From NCBI GenBank assembly GCA_032173965.1, contig CM063292.1, forward strand, positions 884,501 to 948,500: a stretch of 64,000 bases of DNA. The letters run 5' to 3'. Positions 1 through 12,600 of this stretch are shown piece by piece. The DNA is from Sitta carolinensis. Taxonomy: Eukaryota > Chordata > Aves > Passeriformes > Sittidae. How positions within the stretch are numbered: position 1 is the stretch's first letter; each line of letters starts with the position of its first letter. The notes under the pieces were generated by a model. The model worked only from the letters and a program-made list of their open reading frames with translations, searched no databases and had not been told where the DNA came from. Position numbers and translations under genes: made by a program.

Positions 1-3000
1 GCAAGGGAGCCAGCCCAGGCTGGCAGGGAGCAGGCAGCCGTGGGGATGGAGCTGCTCCGAGTGCTGGTGCCCCACGGCCTGGGCTCATCCCAGCTCAGCC
101 CCACAGCTCCAGGGACAGCAGTGCCATTGCTGACCTCACCCTGGCACACCTGCAGTGACACAGCTCAGCTGCACTGCAGCCTCCATGGAGCCAATGCAAC
201 ACCTGCACATGGTGCTCCAGTCAGCAGCACCGGACCCTTCTCCTCCCTGGAACAGGTCAGAGACACCAGTGGGTATCCCTGAGGGAGAGGACCTGCTGTG
301 TCCCTGCACCATAAGGGTGCAGCCATAAGCCAAGCCTGACATCAGCCAGTTTCCTGGTCACAAATCATGATCTTGGTCCTTCATGAGCATAAAAGCACCA
401 GGACAGGTAGAACAAGAATGCAATCTCTAAAGAGAAAATCAACACAGCTGGGTTGTCCTAAGACATGAGCAGGTCTATCCCATGAGATGGATGGCAGAAG
501 GTGCCCAGGCACTTCTAGGGAAGTGGAATTGCCCTGGACAGCTCCTCCAGTCTCATTAACAAGAGATTCTCTGATCCATATGGCTCTGAGGACTTGGAAG
601 GTACCATTCCTGTGGCTATAGAAACCAAAATTCCCATGATGAGAATTCCTCCAGGTTTCTGGATCACTCTGGGTGCACTCATGACTGCAAAGAGCCACGA
701 GGGACTGGGGACAGCTGCTGGTGGTGGCAGCTACTGCCTGATGTCCCCTGTCCCCACCTTACCCCCTGTAAAACACTGCTGAGATCACAAACTCCTCACC
801 AGCAGCTCCTGGGTGATGTGAGGAGTGAATCCGGCAGGGGCTGGCTTGCCCTGTGAGTCACTACCAGGGGTGATGAACTGTGGATCTCTGTGGGGACACT
901 GGGGACAACCCATCCTTGCTCAGACCACCTTGCCCAGCTCCACATGGCCCCCAGCATGGGAGATCTGTGGTTCTGGGAGTGCTGGATGGTGGGAGCTCTC
1001 CCCACAAGCACCACACTGCTGCCACAAAGCACCCAACATGCCATTCCCTGCCAGCTCTTCTCCAGGCTGCAGTACAGGCTCATGATGGCCATGGATGCAG
1101 GGAGCCACAGGCACTGGGAAGTGGCAGAGCTAAGGCAACCCTGCAGTCCAAACAAAACGCCCTCCTTACGTAAGAAACCTCCGCCCCACGGGCCCTGCCA
1201 GGCAGCATAAAGCACCTCTTTGTGCAGGCAGGACTGCACCACACACCCCTGCTCCAGCTGCCTGTCCCCACACAGGATCATCCCTGACAGGAGCCAGGTC
1301 AGGAGCCAGCAGCCCCCTCCCCTCCCTTCTCTGTGGATCCACTCAGAAACCCCGAGGCCTCGGGCACTGCGCACCACACACGCTCCAGCTCCGCAGGGGA
1401 GCACTGCCCAGAGGATGTGAAGGAGGTTTTGGGCACTGTTGGGGCTGGAATTACTCAGAACTCCTTCCAGCCCTCTCCAGCCCCTAGGACAGACTCCCAG
1501 TTGTGTGAGGGATGCCTCTGAGATGCCACACCTGGTGCAGATGTTGAGGCACAGAGATCTGAGCACAGCAAACGGCTCAGGATCCCCAAATGAACCCAAC
1601 CGTCTGTCACAGCCCAGAACGAGCAGGGAGGCTGGGGCCACACTCCAGAGGCTGGAGTGAGGGCTCCCCACACTCCCTGGGAAGGAAGGAGACACTCAGA
1701 GAACAGGGCAGGGCTCGGGAGGGACGTGTTTGGCAGCTCCGCAGGGGACAGTGCTCCTGGAGTGCAGAGCAGGAGCTGTCCCCATGGGCCCTGCAGTGTT
1801 CTCACAGCCATCCCAGCAAGGGGCTGTCCTGCATCCCCATCTCCCAAGCTGGGCCCCAAACCACCAGTCAGAACAATTCTGTGGTGAGGTGAGCCCGCCA
1901 AAAACCAGCCTCCCTGCATCAGGGGAGAGAGAGCTGCAGAAGCTCATTTACACCAGCCCAGGGACACAGCGTTGTGCAATCCCAGTTCAGCAAATCCCCG
2001 TTAGCCCAGAACCTGCTCTGGCAGCTCTCTGGAAGGGCTCATACCGTGGAGACCTCAATGGATTCAATTCTCTGCTCTCCTTCACCCGGGAAGCCCTTGA
2101 TCTCTGGTCCCCCCCTGCCCAGGCCAGCATAGCACAAGCACAGCACATGCTGCCCTCTTTCCCCCTGCAGATCCCACAGCCAGCTCAGAAGGTGCTAATC
2201 AAAGGTGTCTCCAGGGATCCAGATTCCAGCTCAGCCTGGAGAATGTCTCACTGCCCCTTCAATGTTCCTCTCCATTCATCTCCCAAAGCACAATAGCTTT
2301 ATCCTCCTCCCTGCTTTTACACACCCGATTCCCTGGTGTGTGAGCTCCACAGGGAGATGGGCAAGCAGGACATGGCTACCTCTCCACCTGGCTAGGCCAG
2401 GTAAACCCAGCCTGGTGTGTCTTAGAAAGCAGTGCCTGCAGCCTCCTGAACCTCTGGAATCCTGAGGTGTCTGCAGGGTTCCCCGCCCCAGCAAAGAAAC
2501 AACAGCCTGTTTCCAGCCCCAGGTGGGGAAAAGGAGACCTTCAGTCTACCTGGTAGGAGCAGAAAGCAGCATAAGCTCTGGCTGGAATAAAGGCCTTTTT
2601 GAGAGCACTGGACTTTTCCAGCTGCCTGGAAACAGGAAGCTCCCAGGCCAGGAGAACAGAAACCCTCACACACGGGCATAAAGGCACAGTGAGCCGTTAA
2701 CCCTAATTACCTGTGACTGACACGCGAGCGGGGCCCTGACCTTCCAGGCATCGACTCAGCCAAAGCAAAATAAACAGCTCCCTTCATCCCAAACACAGCC
2801 CATTCCACCCCGCCCAGAATTGAAGGGCTCTGACACAAGGGGAGAACGGTGCAGCTGCAGCACACTGCAGGCTGAGCCCACACCCTGACTGCTGCCCCCC
2901 ACCCCGAGCCAGTAGCTCCCCTTCCCTCCAGCCCCGTCCTGACGTCCCCAGGAGGAGGAGCAGGATGAGCAGGACCTGCACCAGGGAGAATGGGCACCAC

Positions 3001-3429
3001 CACTGGAGGGTTCTGCTCCCCTGTCCCCAGCAGTGGCCAGTGCCTCTGCAGTGTCCCCGGAGCGTGTCCATGCCCTCCTCCTCAGTGGGAGCTCCCTGAA
3101 AAGCCGTGCTCAGTCTCCAGGGTGTTTTCCTCTGACTGATCCCTTAAGCAGCCCCATGAGACCAGAGGGCTCTGCTGCTCCATGGGCACAGAGATGCCAC
3201 CCACTGTTCAGTGTCCCAAACATCCTGGGCAGGACAGGGGGCACGGGCTGTGCCAGGCAAGGGGCACAGGATCCCCAGCACCTGCCCCAGGCCTCCCTGT
3301 TGCCCTGAGCACCAGCATCTCCACCAGCTCCTGGGGCAGCACTTTCCCTCCCTCGAACAGCCTCTGGTCCCAGCACACAGCAGTGCCCCAGCTGGTTCCT
3401 GTCCCCTCCCCGAGGGCCACAGAGCTTAC
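1..3429 (-). other. WWP2: WWP2 intron after exon 8, running off the left edge
   Basis: GC-rich sequence with long chance open frames on both strands. None matches WW or HECT sequence, has splice sites in the right phase, or resembles a known protein. I see no confident repeat or RNA gene. The next WWP2 exon must lie to the left of the window. Confidence 0.7.
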
Positions 3430-3646
3430 CCGGGGGGCAGAGCATCCAGGGCGAGCACGGCTGCCCGGGCTGGGGGGGCACTGGGGCCCGAGGCCGCCTC
3501 CTCTGCCTCTCTGGAGCTGCCTGGGGCAGGAAGGGCAGGAGCACTGGAGCCCTGGGCCGTGCCGGCCGCCGCCGGGCTGGGAACGCTGGCACCAGCTGCT
3601 GGCCTGTCCTCATCCATGTCCACGGCTCCCGCGGCGTCCCCGTTCA
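3430..3646 (-). CDS. WWP2: WWP2 coding exon 8, end of linker
   Basis: 217 bp, acceptor TTGCAG and donor GG|GTAAGC. It begins VNGDAAGAVDMDEDRPAAGA and ends VLALDALPPG, the conserved DALPxG lead-in to the first WW domain. The middle is Ala/Ser/Pro-rich low-complexity sequence. The exon ends in phase 2, as needed for a following WW exon outside the window. Confidence 0.9.
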
Positions 3647-6600
3647 CTGCAAAGGCACAGGGCAGCAGGTCAGCACCACGGAGGGCCCAGCCTGGCTGAT
3701 CCTCCCAGGAAGCAGAGCACGTGCTGGGGGAGAACCCAAGCTCGGCACTCTCAGTGCTCCCAGCCTGCAGCAAAGGCAGCACCTGCTTCACCCACACCCC
3801 TCTGGGAACCTCTGCCATCGCCTCCATCTTGAGGCAGAAGCAGAAGGGACTTTGAATTTGTGCCCAGGGTCTCTCCTGCCCCGGGAAACATGCTGCATCT
3901 CCAATGGGAACTCAGGGAATGAGCAGGAGCTCCAAAACAGTGGGTACAGCATCTCCCCTGAGGCAGAGTGAAACCCCTAAGTCAATAGCACTGGCAAGAG
4001 TTAAACTGAACGTTTGGGAAAGGGAAGAGACAGAACAAAGGAAAACTACAAAGAAAACTTGTGAGGAGGAAAATGCAGAGCAAAAAAATGAAAGGGAATT
4101 TGTTAGAGGAGTATTTATTATATAGCCAAAACCCTGAGACCTGGCAGCCCAGCTGAGGAGAACCTTCGGTACAAGACATCCTGGCTGGAGTGGTAAAGCA
4201 AAAGCTTTATAAACCATGAACAAGGAACAAATGAGTGAGGGATGCAGACAGATTTCCATGAGTTAGAGCTGAGAAATGTAAAAAGCTGTAAGAGAAGCCC
4301 AAATATTTAGAAGAATTGTAGGAGAAAGTGTAGGAGAAAGCACTCCCACGAGTGCTGGGTCACCTGTGCCATTGGCCACGCTGTTGGCCATGCTGGTAGC
4401 CGTGCCATTGGCCATGCTGGTAGCTGTGCCATTGGCCATGCTGGTGGCCGTGCCGTTGGCCATGCTGGTGGCCACACCATTGGCTGTGCTGGTGGCCATG
4501 CTGTTGGCCATGCTGGTGGCCACGCCGTTGGCCACGCCGTTGGCCATGCTGGTGGCCACGCCGTTGGCCATGCCATTGGCTGTGCCATTGGCCATGCTGG
4601 TGGCTGTGCTGGTGTGCTGTGAGCTCTTGGCCTGTGGCCGGTGCCGGCTCCTGGCACTGGGGCTCTGCTCTCCACTGCCCGCGTTCCCCCGCGCTGCTCC
4701 GGCCGCATGTCGGTGTGTCCTGCAAGGGAAGGGAACACAGCAGCTGAGAGACAGCCCCTGCAAACCCCACTGCTGTCTCTTCACCCTGCTCTTCTGCTGC
4801 TCCCAGCCAGCACAGCCACCGGTGTCCCCTGGGAAGGGCCAGCATATGGTTCTGTGCCCCTGCTCAGGGCAGTGCCTGGAGCTTCATGCTGCCTGCTCAG
4901 ACCTGCCCACAGTCCTGGCACACACCTGCTGGTGGCAGAGACCCATGGAGGAGTCACCTGGGTGGAACCACCTTGCTTTGTTCACAGGTGGTCACTATGT
5001 GCCACAGAATGGCCCTGGACACTTGCAGCCAGACACCTGCTCACCACAGGATCCCGGCTTGCTCCGTCCACCCCTGCAGATCCCAGGAGATCCCACACCA
5101 CGGTGGGGACCCTCAGCAGTGCCTCGTGCACAGAGGCAGGTGAGGACAGTGCTCCCAGGACAGCTGTGGCCTCCAGAAAAGGAGGGAACAAGCAGCTGGG
5201 AACAATGGGAGCTGAAATCACAGCACGAGTTATGACCAGCTCAGGTGCAGCTACTCCATCTCTTGGGGGTCACTGCCACCCTGGAGCTCACCTGCCACTG
5301 CTCTCCATGGCCAGGGCAGCACAACCTTCACTGGCAGAGCACCTGCAGCTCCCCCAAGCAAACTCACCCCCTTGGACCATCCAGCACAAAGGCATTCCTG
5401 AAAAAGCTGAGTTTCACCTTAAGAATTCATTCCTGTGAGCAAGGAGGGGGACAGGGCAGGAGGGGAGATGCTCCCATGCCAAATCCAGGGGGCCTGGGGA
5501 GCAGAGGCAGAGCCCAGGCAGCAACCACAGAGGGTAGAGACTGCAGGGAAAAGGACATCGGTTTCTCCCAGCCAAAATCTACCTTAAAAGGGCAAAACCC
5601 ACAAACTGTCCCCAAGTCTCAGGGCTGGCGCTGGGAGGGGACAGCAGCTTGGCAGCAACAGGGCACAGATCAGTCATGCCACTCTCAGCAGCTCCAGCAA
5701 CTGGAACCCTCCCTCTTGCTCCAAAGCTGCTCTCCTTGGGGAGCAACTCATGGCAGGGCTGGGAGCGGGAGGAGACATGGGAAAACAGGAGATGGCTGTT
5801 GAAAATAGAGTAAATAGAGCCAGGGGCAGAGCAGGAGCTGCTGTGACCACCTGAGTGAGTCACAGACCACCAGCCAGGGGCTCCTCGAGGGGCTCCCCAG
5901 ACAGTGAACTCCCTGAAACCCCTGCTGACCCCCAGACACGGCTCTGTGCCGGGGCTTGCTTGGGCCACCAGCACCCAGGAACATCTGTGGGTACAGAAGA
6001 GGCTCCTCTTCCCCCATCAGAAGGTGAAGGGGGCCCCTCACTACCATGGCTCAGCAGGGCACACTGGTACCACCCACCTCCAAAAGCTGGCTGGGACCTC
6101 CCTACAGTTCCCCCCAAGGTGAGGCTGGAGGCAGCACAGCCCCCCGAGCCCTGGCCAGAGGGCAGCAGGCAGGTGACTCCAGCCTGTCCCACTGGGAGCA
6201 ACCTCTCTGGCACGGGATGGGTCTGCTCCCTGCCCTCCTCAGCACAGATGAGCTCAGAACTGCCCAGGGAGTTTTTAGAAACCAAAACAGGATGTTTCCA
6301 GCCGGCAGCACAGGGTTACCAGCCTGAATTAGCCAGCCCGCCGCCCAGCCCAGCCCTCCTACGAGTGCTCCCATCTGGGCATTGTCTTTTAATAGACACT
6401 GGAAACAAACCCAGCGAGGCCACAGAGCACGGCGGGATGGCAGTGTGCGCTCAAAATAGAGCAAGGAAAAAGGCAGGCAGAGCACGGATGGGAACAGAGG
6501 GTGGGATGGAGCAGGGGTGCAAGGGACCAAGGGTGGCAGCCCCTCTCCCACACTGGGGGCAAGACCCTGCTGTCCCCATCGACTTGGGGGCCTTGGCTGG

Positions 6601-9600
6601 CTGCCCCATTGCCCCTCCTGGGCTGGGACAGATGATGCCAAAGAGCAAAGTGGCACCAGCCAGGTGACATCAGCCTTTCCTCTTCCCTTCTGCCAAGGTG
6701 GAGGCTCCCAGCCACAGTGGCCAACACGGACCCCAGCCATGAAACCCAGGAATGGCCAGTTCCTGCAGCTGAGATGGCCAGAAGGGCCCTCACAAGATGC
6801 AGCAGAGGTGGCAGCATGTCTTGGTCTCACTCACACATCAGAGCACAGGCTGGAGCTGGCTGTGGGGAGCAGGGCACGATCTCCAGGACAGCCCCAGTGC
6901 CGTGAGGGCAGTGAGAGCACAGCTCCCAAAACACAGAGCTGAGAAATTCCCCCTGTCCCTGCCACCGTGGGGGAGGCAGCCACATCCCCCAGCACCCGAA
7001 CGAGAGAATCATGGATGAGTTTGGGTGTGAAGGCACCCGAAAGCTCATTCTGTTCCACCCCCTGCCAAGGGCAGGGACACCTTCCACCATCTCAGGCTGG
7101 TCCAAGCCCCAGCCTGGCCTTGGACGCTTCCAGGGGTCCAGGAGCACCACGGCTGCTCTGGACAACCTGTGCCGGAGCCTCCACAAACAGGGGTTGTGGC
7201 ACCCACGGCCCCAGCTCTCAGTCAGAGCTCCCTCTCTCCCTGCACAAAGGGCTGTGGAATTTCACACCCCATCACCAAGATTAGCAGCAAATCCCAAGAT
7301 GACATTTGTTCAGGAGAAGAAAGAGAAGCCCTGACCAAGCAATTTCCCTTGCAGGGACAGTGTAGAAATAGCTGAGGAGCAAAGAATGCCCCTTTTCTTC
7401 CCATCCTGCCACTGAGCAACTTTGCCAGCATCCATCACCAAGCCCAAGAAAATAAACAGGGCTCTGTGTATAAACACAGCAACCATCAAACAACATTCCC
7501 AAGTGCAAGGGACCCACATTCCACTCCGGAGCACACAACTGCCTCCACTGTGGGTAGGGAGAGCAGTGCTCTGCCCTCGGAGCAGCACCACATCAAACTG
7601 GGCAGGGATGTCCAGAACAACCCCCAATTCAGGTGAGTGCAGCATGGTGTGAGAACCAGCTCGGAGGTTTCCATACCAGGGCAGCCAGGGGATTTGGCTG
7701 ATGGCAGGCACACCTGGCAGGTGTCTGAAGGTGCCCTGCACAAATCCTGGCCAGACTTCACCACACTCAAGGTTACACCTGAGGCAGAAACTCCTCACAG
7801 CCGTTGGAAAGCACTGGGGAATGGGCAATAAGCAGTGCCTGGGCTCAGCCTCCCAAACCAGGATGTTCTTTGCAGATTTTCTAGCACCTCCTGAGAGCTG
7901 CTAAGTGCCTGCCAAGCACATCTCAGTCAGGTCACTGAGCACTTCCCACCCCTGGGGAGGCTCTAACACCTGGACAGCAGGAATCGACAGGAGCAGCCAC
8001 CACGAAGGGCACGATCTGTGCTCACACACTGCTCTCCCTCCTCGGGTGGGAGATGAACACACAACATGGAAAGACAAGGTCACTTTGTCCAAAAACATCA
8101 ACATTTCGAGCCAAAAACATCAACTCCGGTGTGAGACCAACAGATAAAGGAGCAGAAGAGCTCGAGGTGTGGAGCTTGTAGCTGAGAGTGTTCCTGAGCC
8201 TGGGCCACACAGAACCTCCCATGGACAGGCAGCAGGCACCCCTCCACAGCCACACTCCCACCCAGAACATCTGTACAGGCTGCTGGGCCACTGCCATGCT
8301 CTGGAAATATAAATAGGTGTTAAATTCAACTCCATGTTGACAGTGTGACACGTCTCTCAGTAACCACAGCTCCAAAAGGAGCAGGCTGAGCCACTCCAGC
8401 CCAGCAAGGAGGCAGGGCAGGGCAGGGCACAGAGCCAGGTGCAGGATGGCCTGCTGCCCAAGCTTCTCACTTCCTTTGGAAGCAGCTGTTATTTCCCTGC
8501 AGCTCTGCTTCTTCTGCTCTCCCTGCACCTTTTTAAGCATCTCCCCATGGCCGTTGCCTGGAGGGGCATTGTGCTTCTCAGCCTGTGCTGGAGGGAAGAG
8601 CTGGGGTTCCTGTGATCCCTATTTGAAGGGACCCCACTTTGCTGGTTTGCCTGGTCACAGCCTGCCCCACTCCCAGACAGACCATTTTTTCAGCTGCCAG
8701 TGGAACAACTGGTGGAAACTCTCTGAGCCATCACAGACTTGATACTCCCTGAGACACCAACAGTTTAGGAGAGGCTCAGGCCAGCCCAGCTGTACAGCCA
8801 ACTCTGTGCACTCCCAGCTCTGTGTTGTCCCCCAGCACAGGCCACCCCTGTTCCACACCTCCCGTGTGCTGCATGCCAGGGGCTCTCTGGGAGACCTGGA
8901 GTGGGGGGCACGGCACAAGGACAGCCCAGACACAGCCACAGCACCCCCTCAGTAAAGGACACACGTCACAGGACCCTCACCTCGGTCTGCTGCCAAAGCA
9001 GTTGGTACTGGGAGGTTGGTGCCGGCCCTCCGTGGCCACAGCTGTGCTGCTGGGGTCCCGTCCAGACACCTGGGGCCCTGCATGTGGGAAGAACAGGGTG
9101 AGGAAAAGGGCTGAACCACCTGGACATCTACCCTCTTTCCCACCTTCCAGAAAGGAGCTCCAAAAGCACAACAGCCCCTTCCCTTGCAGGACAGACCCCC
9201 AGTGCCCAAGGACCCCCCCCTCACACCCGGCACTGCCTGGCCCCCCCAGCACACCCCAGCTCCAAGAGAGACACAGGACTCTGCACTGCATCCACAACTC
9301 CCAGATTTCACAGGTCTTGTCTTCCAGAGACAATGAGGAGCCAATGAAAGCAATGCACCAACCCCTGTTCTGTACAAGCTTTGCTCCCCTGAGATCAGCC
9401 ACCAGCCCCCGACCCCACACATGCTCTGCCATGGGGAGCTCTGGTGAGTGGATCAGCAGACACTGACACCATTTCCCAGCCCTCACAGCCAGCGAGGGCA
9501 GGGGCTGATGTGTGTGGAAGGCTGGAGGAGGGCTGGAGAAGGGCCTGGGCTCCTCCCAGGCTGCAGGGGAGGCTGGGGTGAGCCTGTCCAGGCTCCCGTT

Positions 9601-12600
9601 CTGCTCCTGCCGGCGGGAGCCCCCGGGGCCGGGGCGGGCAGGGGCCTCACCGGGGGCGGGTGCTGGCCCGGGGACCCCGAGCCGGGGCTGCCGGGGCCGC
9701 GCTGCCCGCGCCCCGTGCGGGCCGGGCACTCACCCTCGGAGCCGGCACTGCCGTCGGGAACGCTGCCCAGAGCAACAGCCGGCCCGTCCAGGAAAACCGT
9801 CAGCTCTCCGCCCGACACAATGCTGCCTTTGTTCTCCGTCTGCAGGTCCAGGGTCAGCTGCCTGTTCTCCACTGCGGCGGCGGGACAAGGAAGAGACCCC
9901 CGGTCAGCACCGGGACACCGGCCCCGGCAGAGGGGGCTCCACTGCCCCGGCCCCCACCTCAGCCTCCCGGGCTCCCCCGGGCCTCCCCCAGCCCCAAAGG
10001 ACAATGTGCCCACTCCCTCAGGGCCACCTGTCCCAGCGAGCACCACCAGTGCTGGCCCCACACCTGCACACAGCTCCCAGCACTGCCAGAGGACCCCGGC
10101 CAGTCCCACCACCCGCTCCGGGGAAGATCCTTCTTCACCAGCCCTCGGGATCCCTTCACCCCGTTCCTGGGGCTGCAGCTGCCCCAGGGGCTGTGACACC
10201 AAGACCCCCATTGCTCACAGATCCAGGAGCTGGGGCTGTAGGGCAGATCCTGGCAGGAGAGCCAAGGGATTTCACAGAATCACCAGGTGGGAAGAGACCT
10301 TCAAGATCATCGAGTCCAACCCATGTCCTAACACCTCAACTAAACCATGGCACCAAGTGCCACATCCAGTCTTTTTTTAAACACATCCAGTGATGGTGAT
10401 TCCACCACCTCCCCAGGCTGACGATCTCAGTAATTTATCACTCTTTCCATAATAAACTCTTTCCTAACAGCCAACCTATATTTCCCTCTCATTCTGTCAG
10501 CTGCTGCCTGGAGAGAGAGACCAACCCCCCTGACTATAACCACCTTTCAGGGAGTTGTAGAGAGTGATAAGATCACCCCTGAGTCCCCTTTTCTCCAGGC
10601 TAAACACCCCCAGCTCCCTCAGCCGTTCCTCACAGGGCTTGTGTTCCCAGCCCCTCACCAGCCTTGTTGCCCTCCTCTGGATGCACTCAAGCATCTCGAC
10701 ATCCTTCCTAAACTGAGGGGCTCCTTTAAGATGACACAAGGGGCAAGAGGGGTCCTGCATGATGGTGACCATCCCTCCATCCACATCCCCATGCATCGAC
10801 TGCACGGAACGAAACCAGCACGGAGGGCTGTCCCCAGACAGGAACACTCTGCTGCAGCACTGGACCACGTTCACAGAAGGTTCTGGAGAGGGTGCCACAG
10901 GCTGGGAGGCTCCTGGAGACAGCTGCCAGCTCCACTCCCTCCTGTGTGAGCCAGTCTGGCTTCATCAGCTTCAGCAAGGTTTTGCTGGTCCCTGGGGGCA
11001 GGGGGGCACAGCACAGCCCTCAGCAGCCACCCCATCACAGCAATGCCTGCCAGTGCCAGCCAGACTGAAACACTCGGCTCCATCACAGAAGGCCAGAAAA
11101 AATTTGGCTGCACCAGCCTGGGACACTGGCCCAGACGCTTCCTGACTCATTTGCTCAAATAATATTTTTATTATACACGGATTGCTCATGACACAATGGC
11201 ACCATTTTTTAGCAACCTGCTTTGTGCCGGTGCGACGCGGGGACGGGGTGCGGCTCAGGCCAGCAGGAGCAGGATGGGAACACATCCCCATGGAGCCCTT
11301 GTCCCACCTCTAGCTGCGAGCTGTCCCGCACAGGGACTTGACACTTCCTTCTCCAAGGCCCCCCAAAACTCAGAGACACAGGGAGGGTCTGCAGAGAATG
11401 CTGAAGGGCCGCGGGACAGGCGGCACTTGAGGATCTGAGGGAAGTCTCCAGTTTTTAGAGCCAAGCAGGCAGGTGTCTCCTGCACAACAGGGGCACAGCT
11501 CTGTCACTGATCACCATCATCTGACAAGGGATTCTGCTGAGCCTGGTCCTCCCCGCTGCCTCACGGAGCTGCACTCCGCTTGCTTCCATGGGAAACCGAC
11601 CTCACAGACAGTTTTAAGAGCCTGAGACAGAAGATGCTACTGAGCACGGCCAAAAACCAGAACAAATCCAGACCCTGTTTCCCCCCTGGCTCCTCCAAGC
11701 CGTAGGAATCTGCATTTTCTCCAGGGTCCCTCCATCCCCCTCCACGCGCGCCGCGCTCCGGGGCCGCACAAGCCCTCATTGTGCGGGCGCCCAGCTGAGG
11801 CGCAAAGACAAGGTGTCTCCAAGTGGAGGATGTGAACATGAACCTCCCAGCCGGCTTCCTTCTGCCCCCCTCCGCCCCCTCCAGCTTTTTTAAAGAAAAT
11901 AAACACTCACAGAACCTTCCCCTCCCTGTCCCCGTGCAGCGTGCGGGACGCACAAAGGGACATTGCTGCTGCCCCGACGGCGGGTCCCCCGAAGGGCCCG
12001 GCACAAAGGCTGCCTCTGTCCCGATGGCTGCCAGAATGTCAGAGGGATTATTATTATTTTGGGAGGGGGTCGGGGGGTGATTTGGTCCTGAATAAGGTCT
12101 CAGTTCAGCTACTTCCAGCGCCCTGCACGCAGCATCAGAGCTCCCATTTAGCAGAGGTGAGCTGGAATTCCCACCCAGCCCATTAAGCGGATTTACGGTT
12201 CCACGAAACGAGGCTGGGAGCAGCCGGTGTGATAACAGCCCTGGGCTGAGTCCCAGCCCTGGGACCCCCAGGAACCACACGTGTCTGACCCCAGGGAGCT
12301 GCCACACGGGATGGAGAGCTCCTCTGGAAGACCCTGTGTGAGCTGGCTCCATCTGCACAGCTGCGTCCCAGAAGATTTTCAGACAGAAAGCCAAAATGAG
12401 CTTCCCAGGCTCTCAGCTTCCCAAACCCAGCGCCAGCTCTTTGCCCAGTCCCACTGGTTGCAAAGGCCAGTTCCCATTCCAACAGCTCCATGTGATCATC
12501 TGGGTTTTGTCCGGGATGAATCAAAGCTCCCTGGTGCCAAGCAGGTGAAGACTGGCTCAGCCTCTGTGCATTCCCACAGAAGGAATGACTCCATGTCATG

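Noticed and set aside
796..1695. Minus-strand 299-codon open frame.
   Set aside because: No recognisable domain, GC-rich region with similar frames on every strand, inside a WWP2 intron with no matching splice phase.
4366..5235. Plus-strand 289-codon frame opening with a hydrophobic Leu/Ala/Val/Met/Pro repeat that looks like a membrane protein.
   Set aside because: It is the antisense reading of the WWP2 exon 7 minisatellite. The minus strand joins in phase to conserved WWP2 exons.
5855..6667. Plus-strand 270-codon frame.
   Set aside because: Low-complexity Pro/Ser-rich chance frame in a GC-rich intron, with no homology I recognise.
9448..10380. Plus-strand 310-codon frame and overlapping 293-codon frame.
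   Set aside because: They overlap WWP2 exon 5 on the opposite strand and run into a CR1 element. Codon content is just GC-rich Pro/Ala/Gly text.
10497..10898. A reverse-transcriptase-like open frame as a separate gene.
   Set aside because: It is the C-terminal remnant of a 5'-truncated CR1 LINE and is not an intact gene.
11886..11912. AATAAA at about 11,900 in WWP2 intron 4 as a gene end.
   Set aside because: It is on the plus strand, antisense to WWP2, with no plus-strand gene leading into it.
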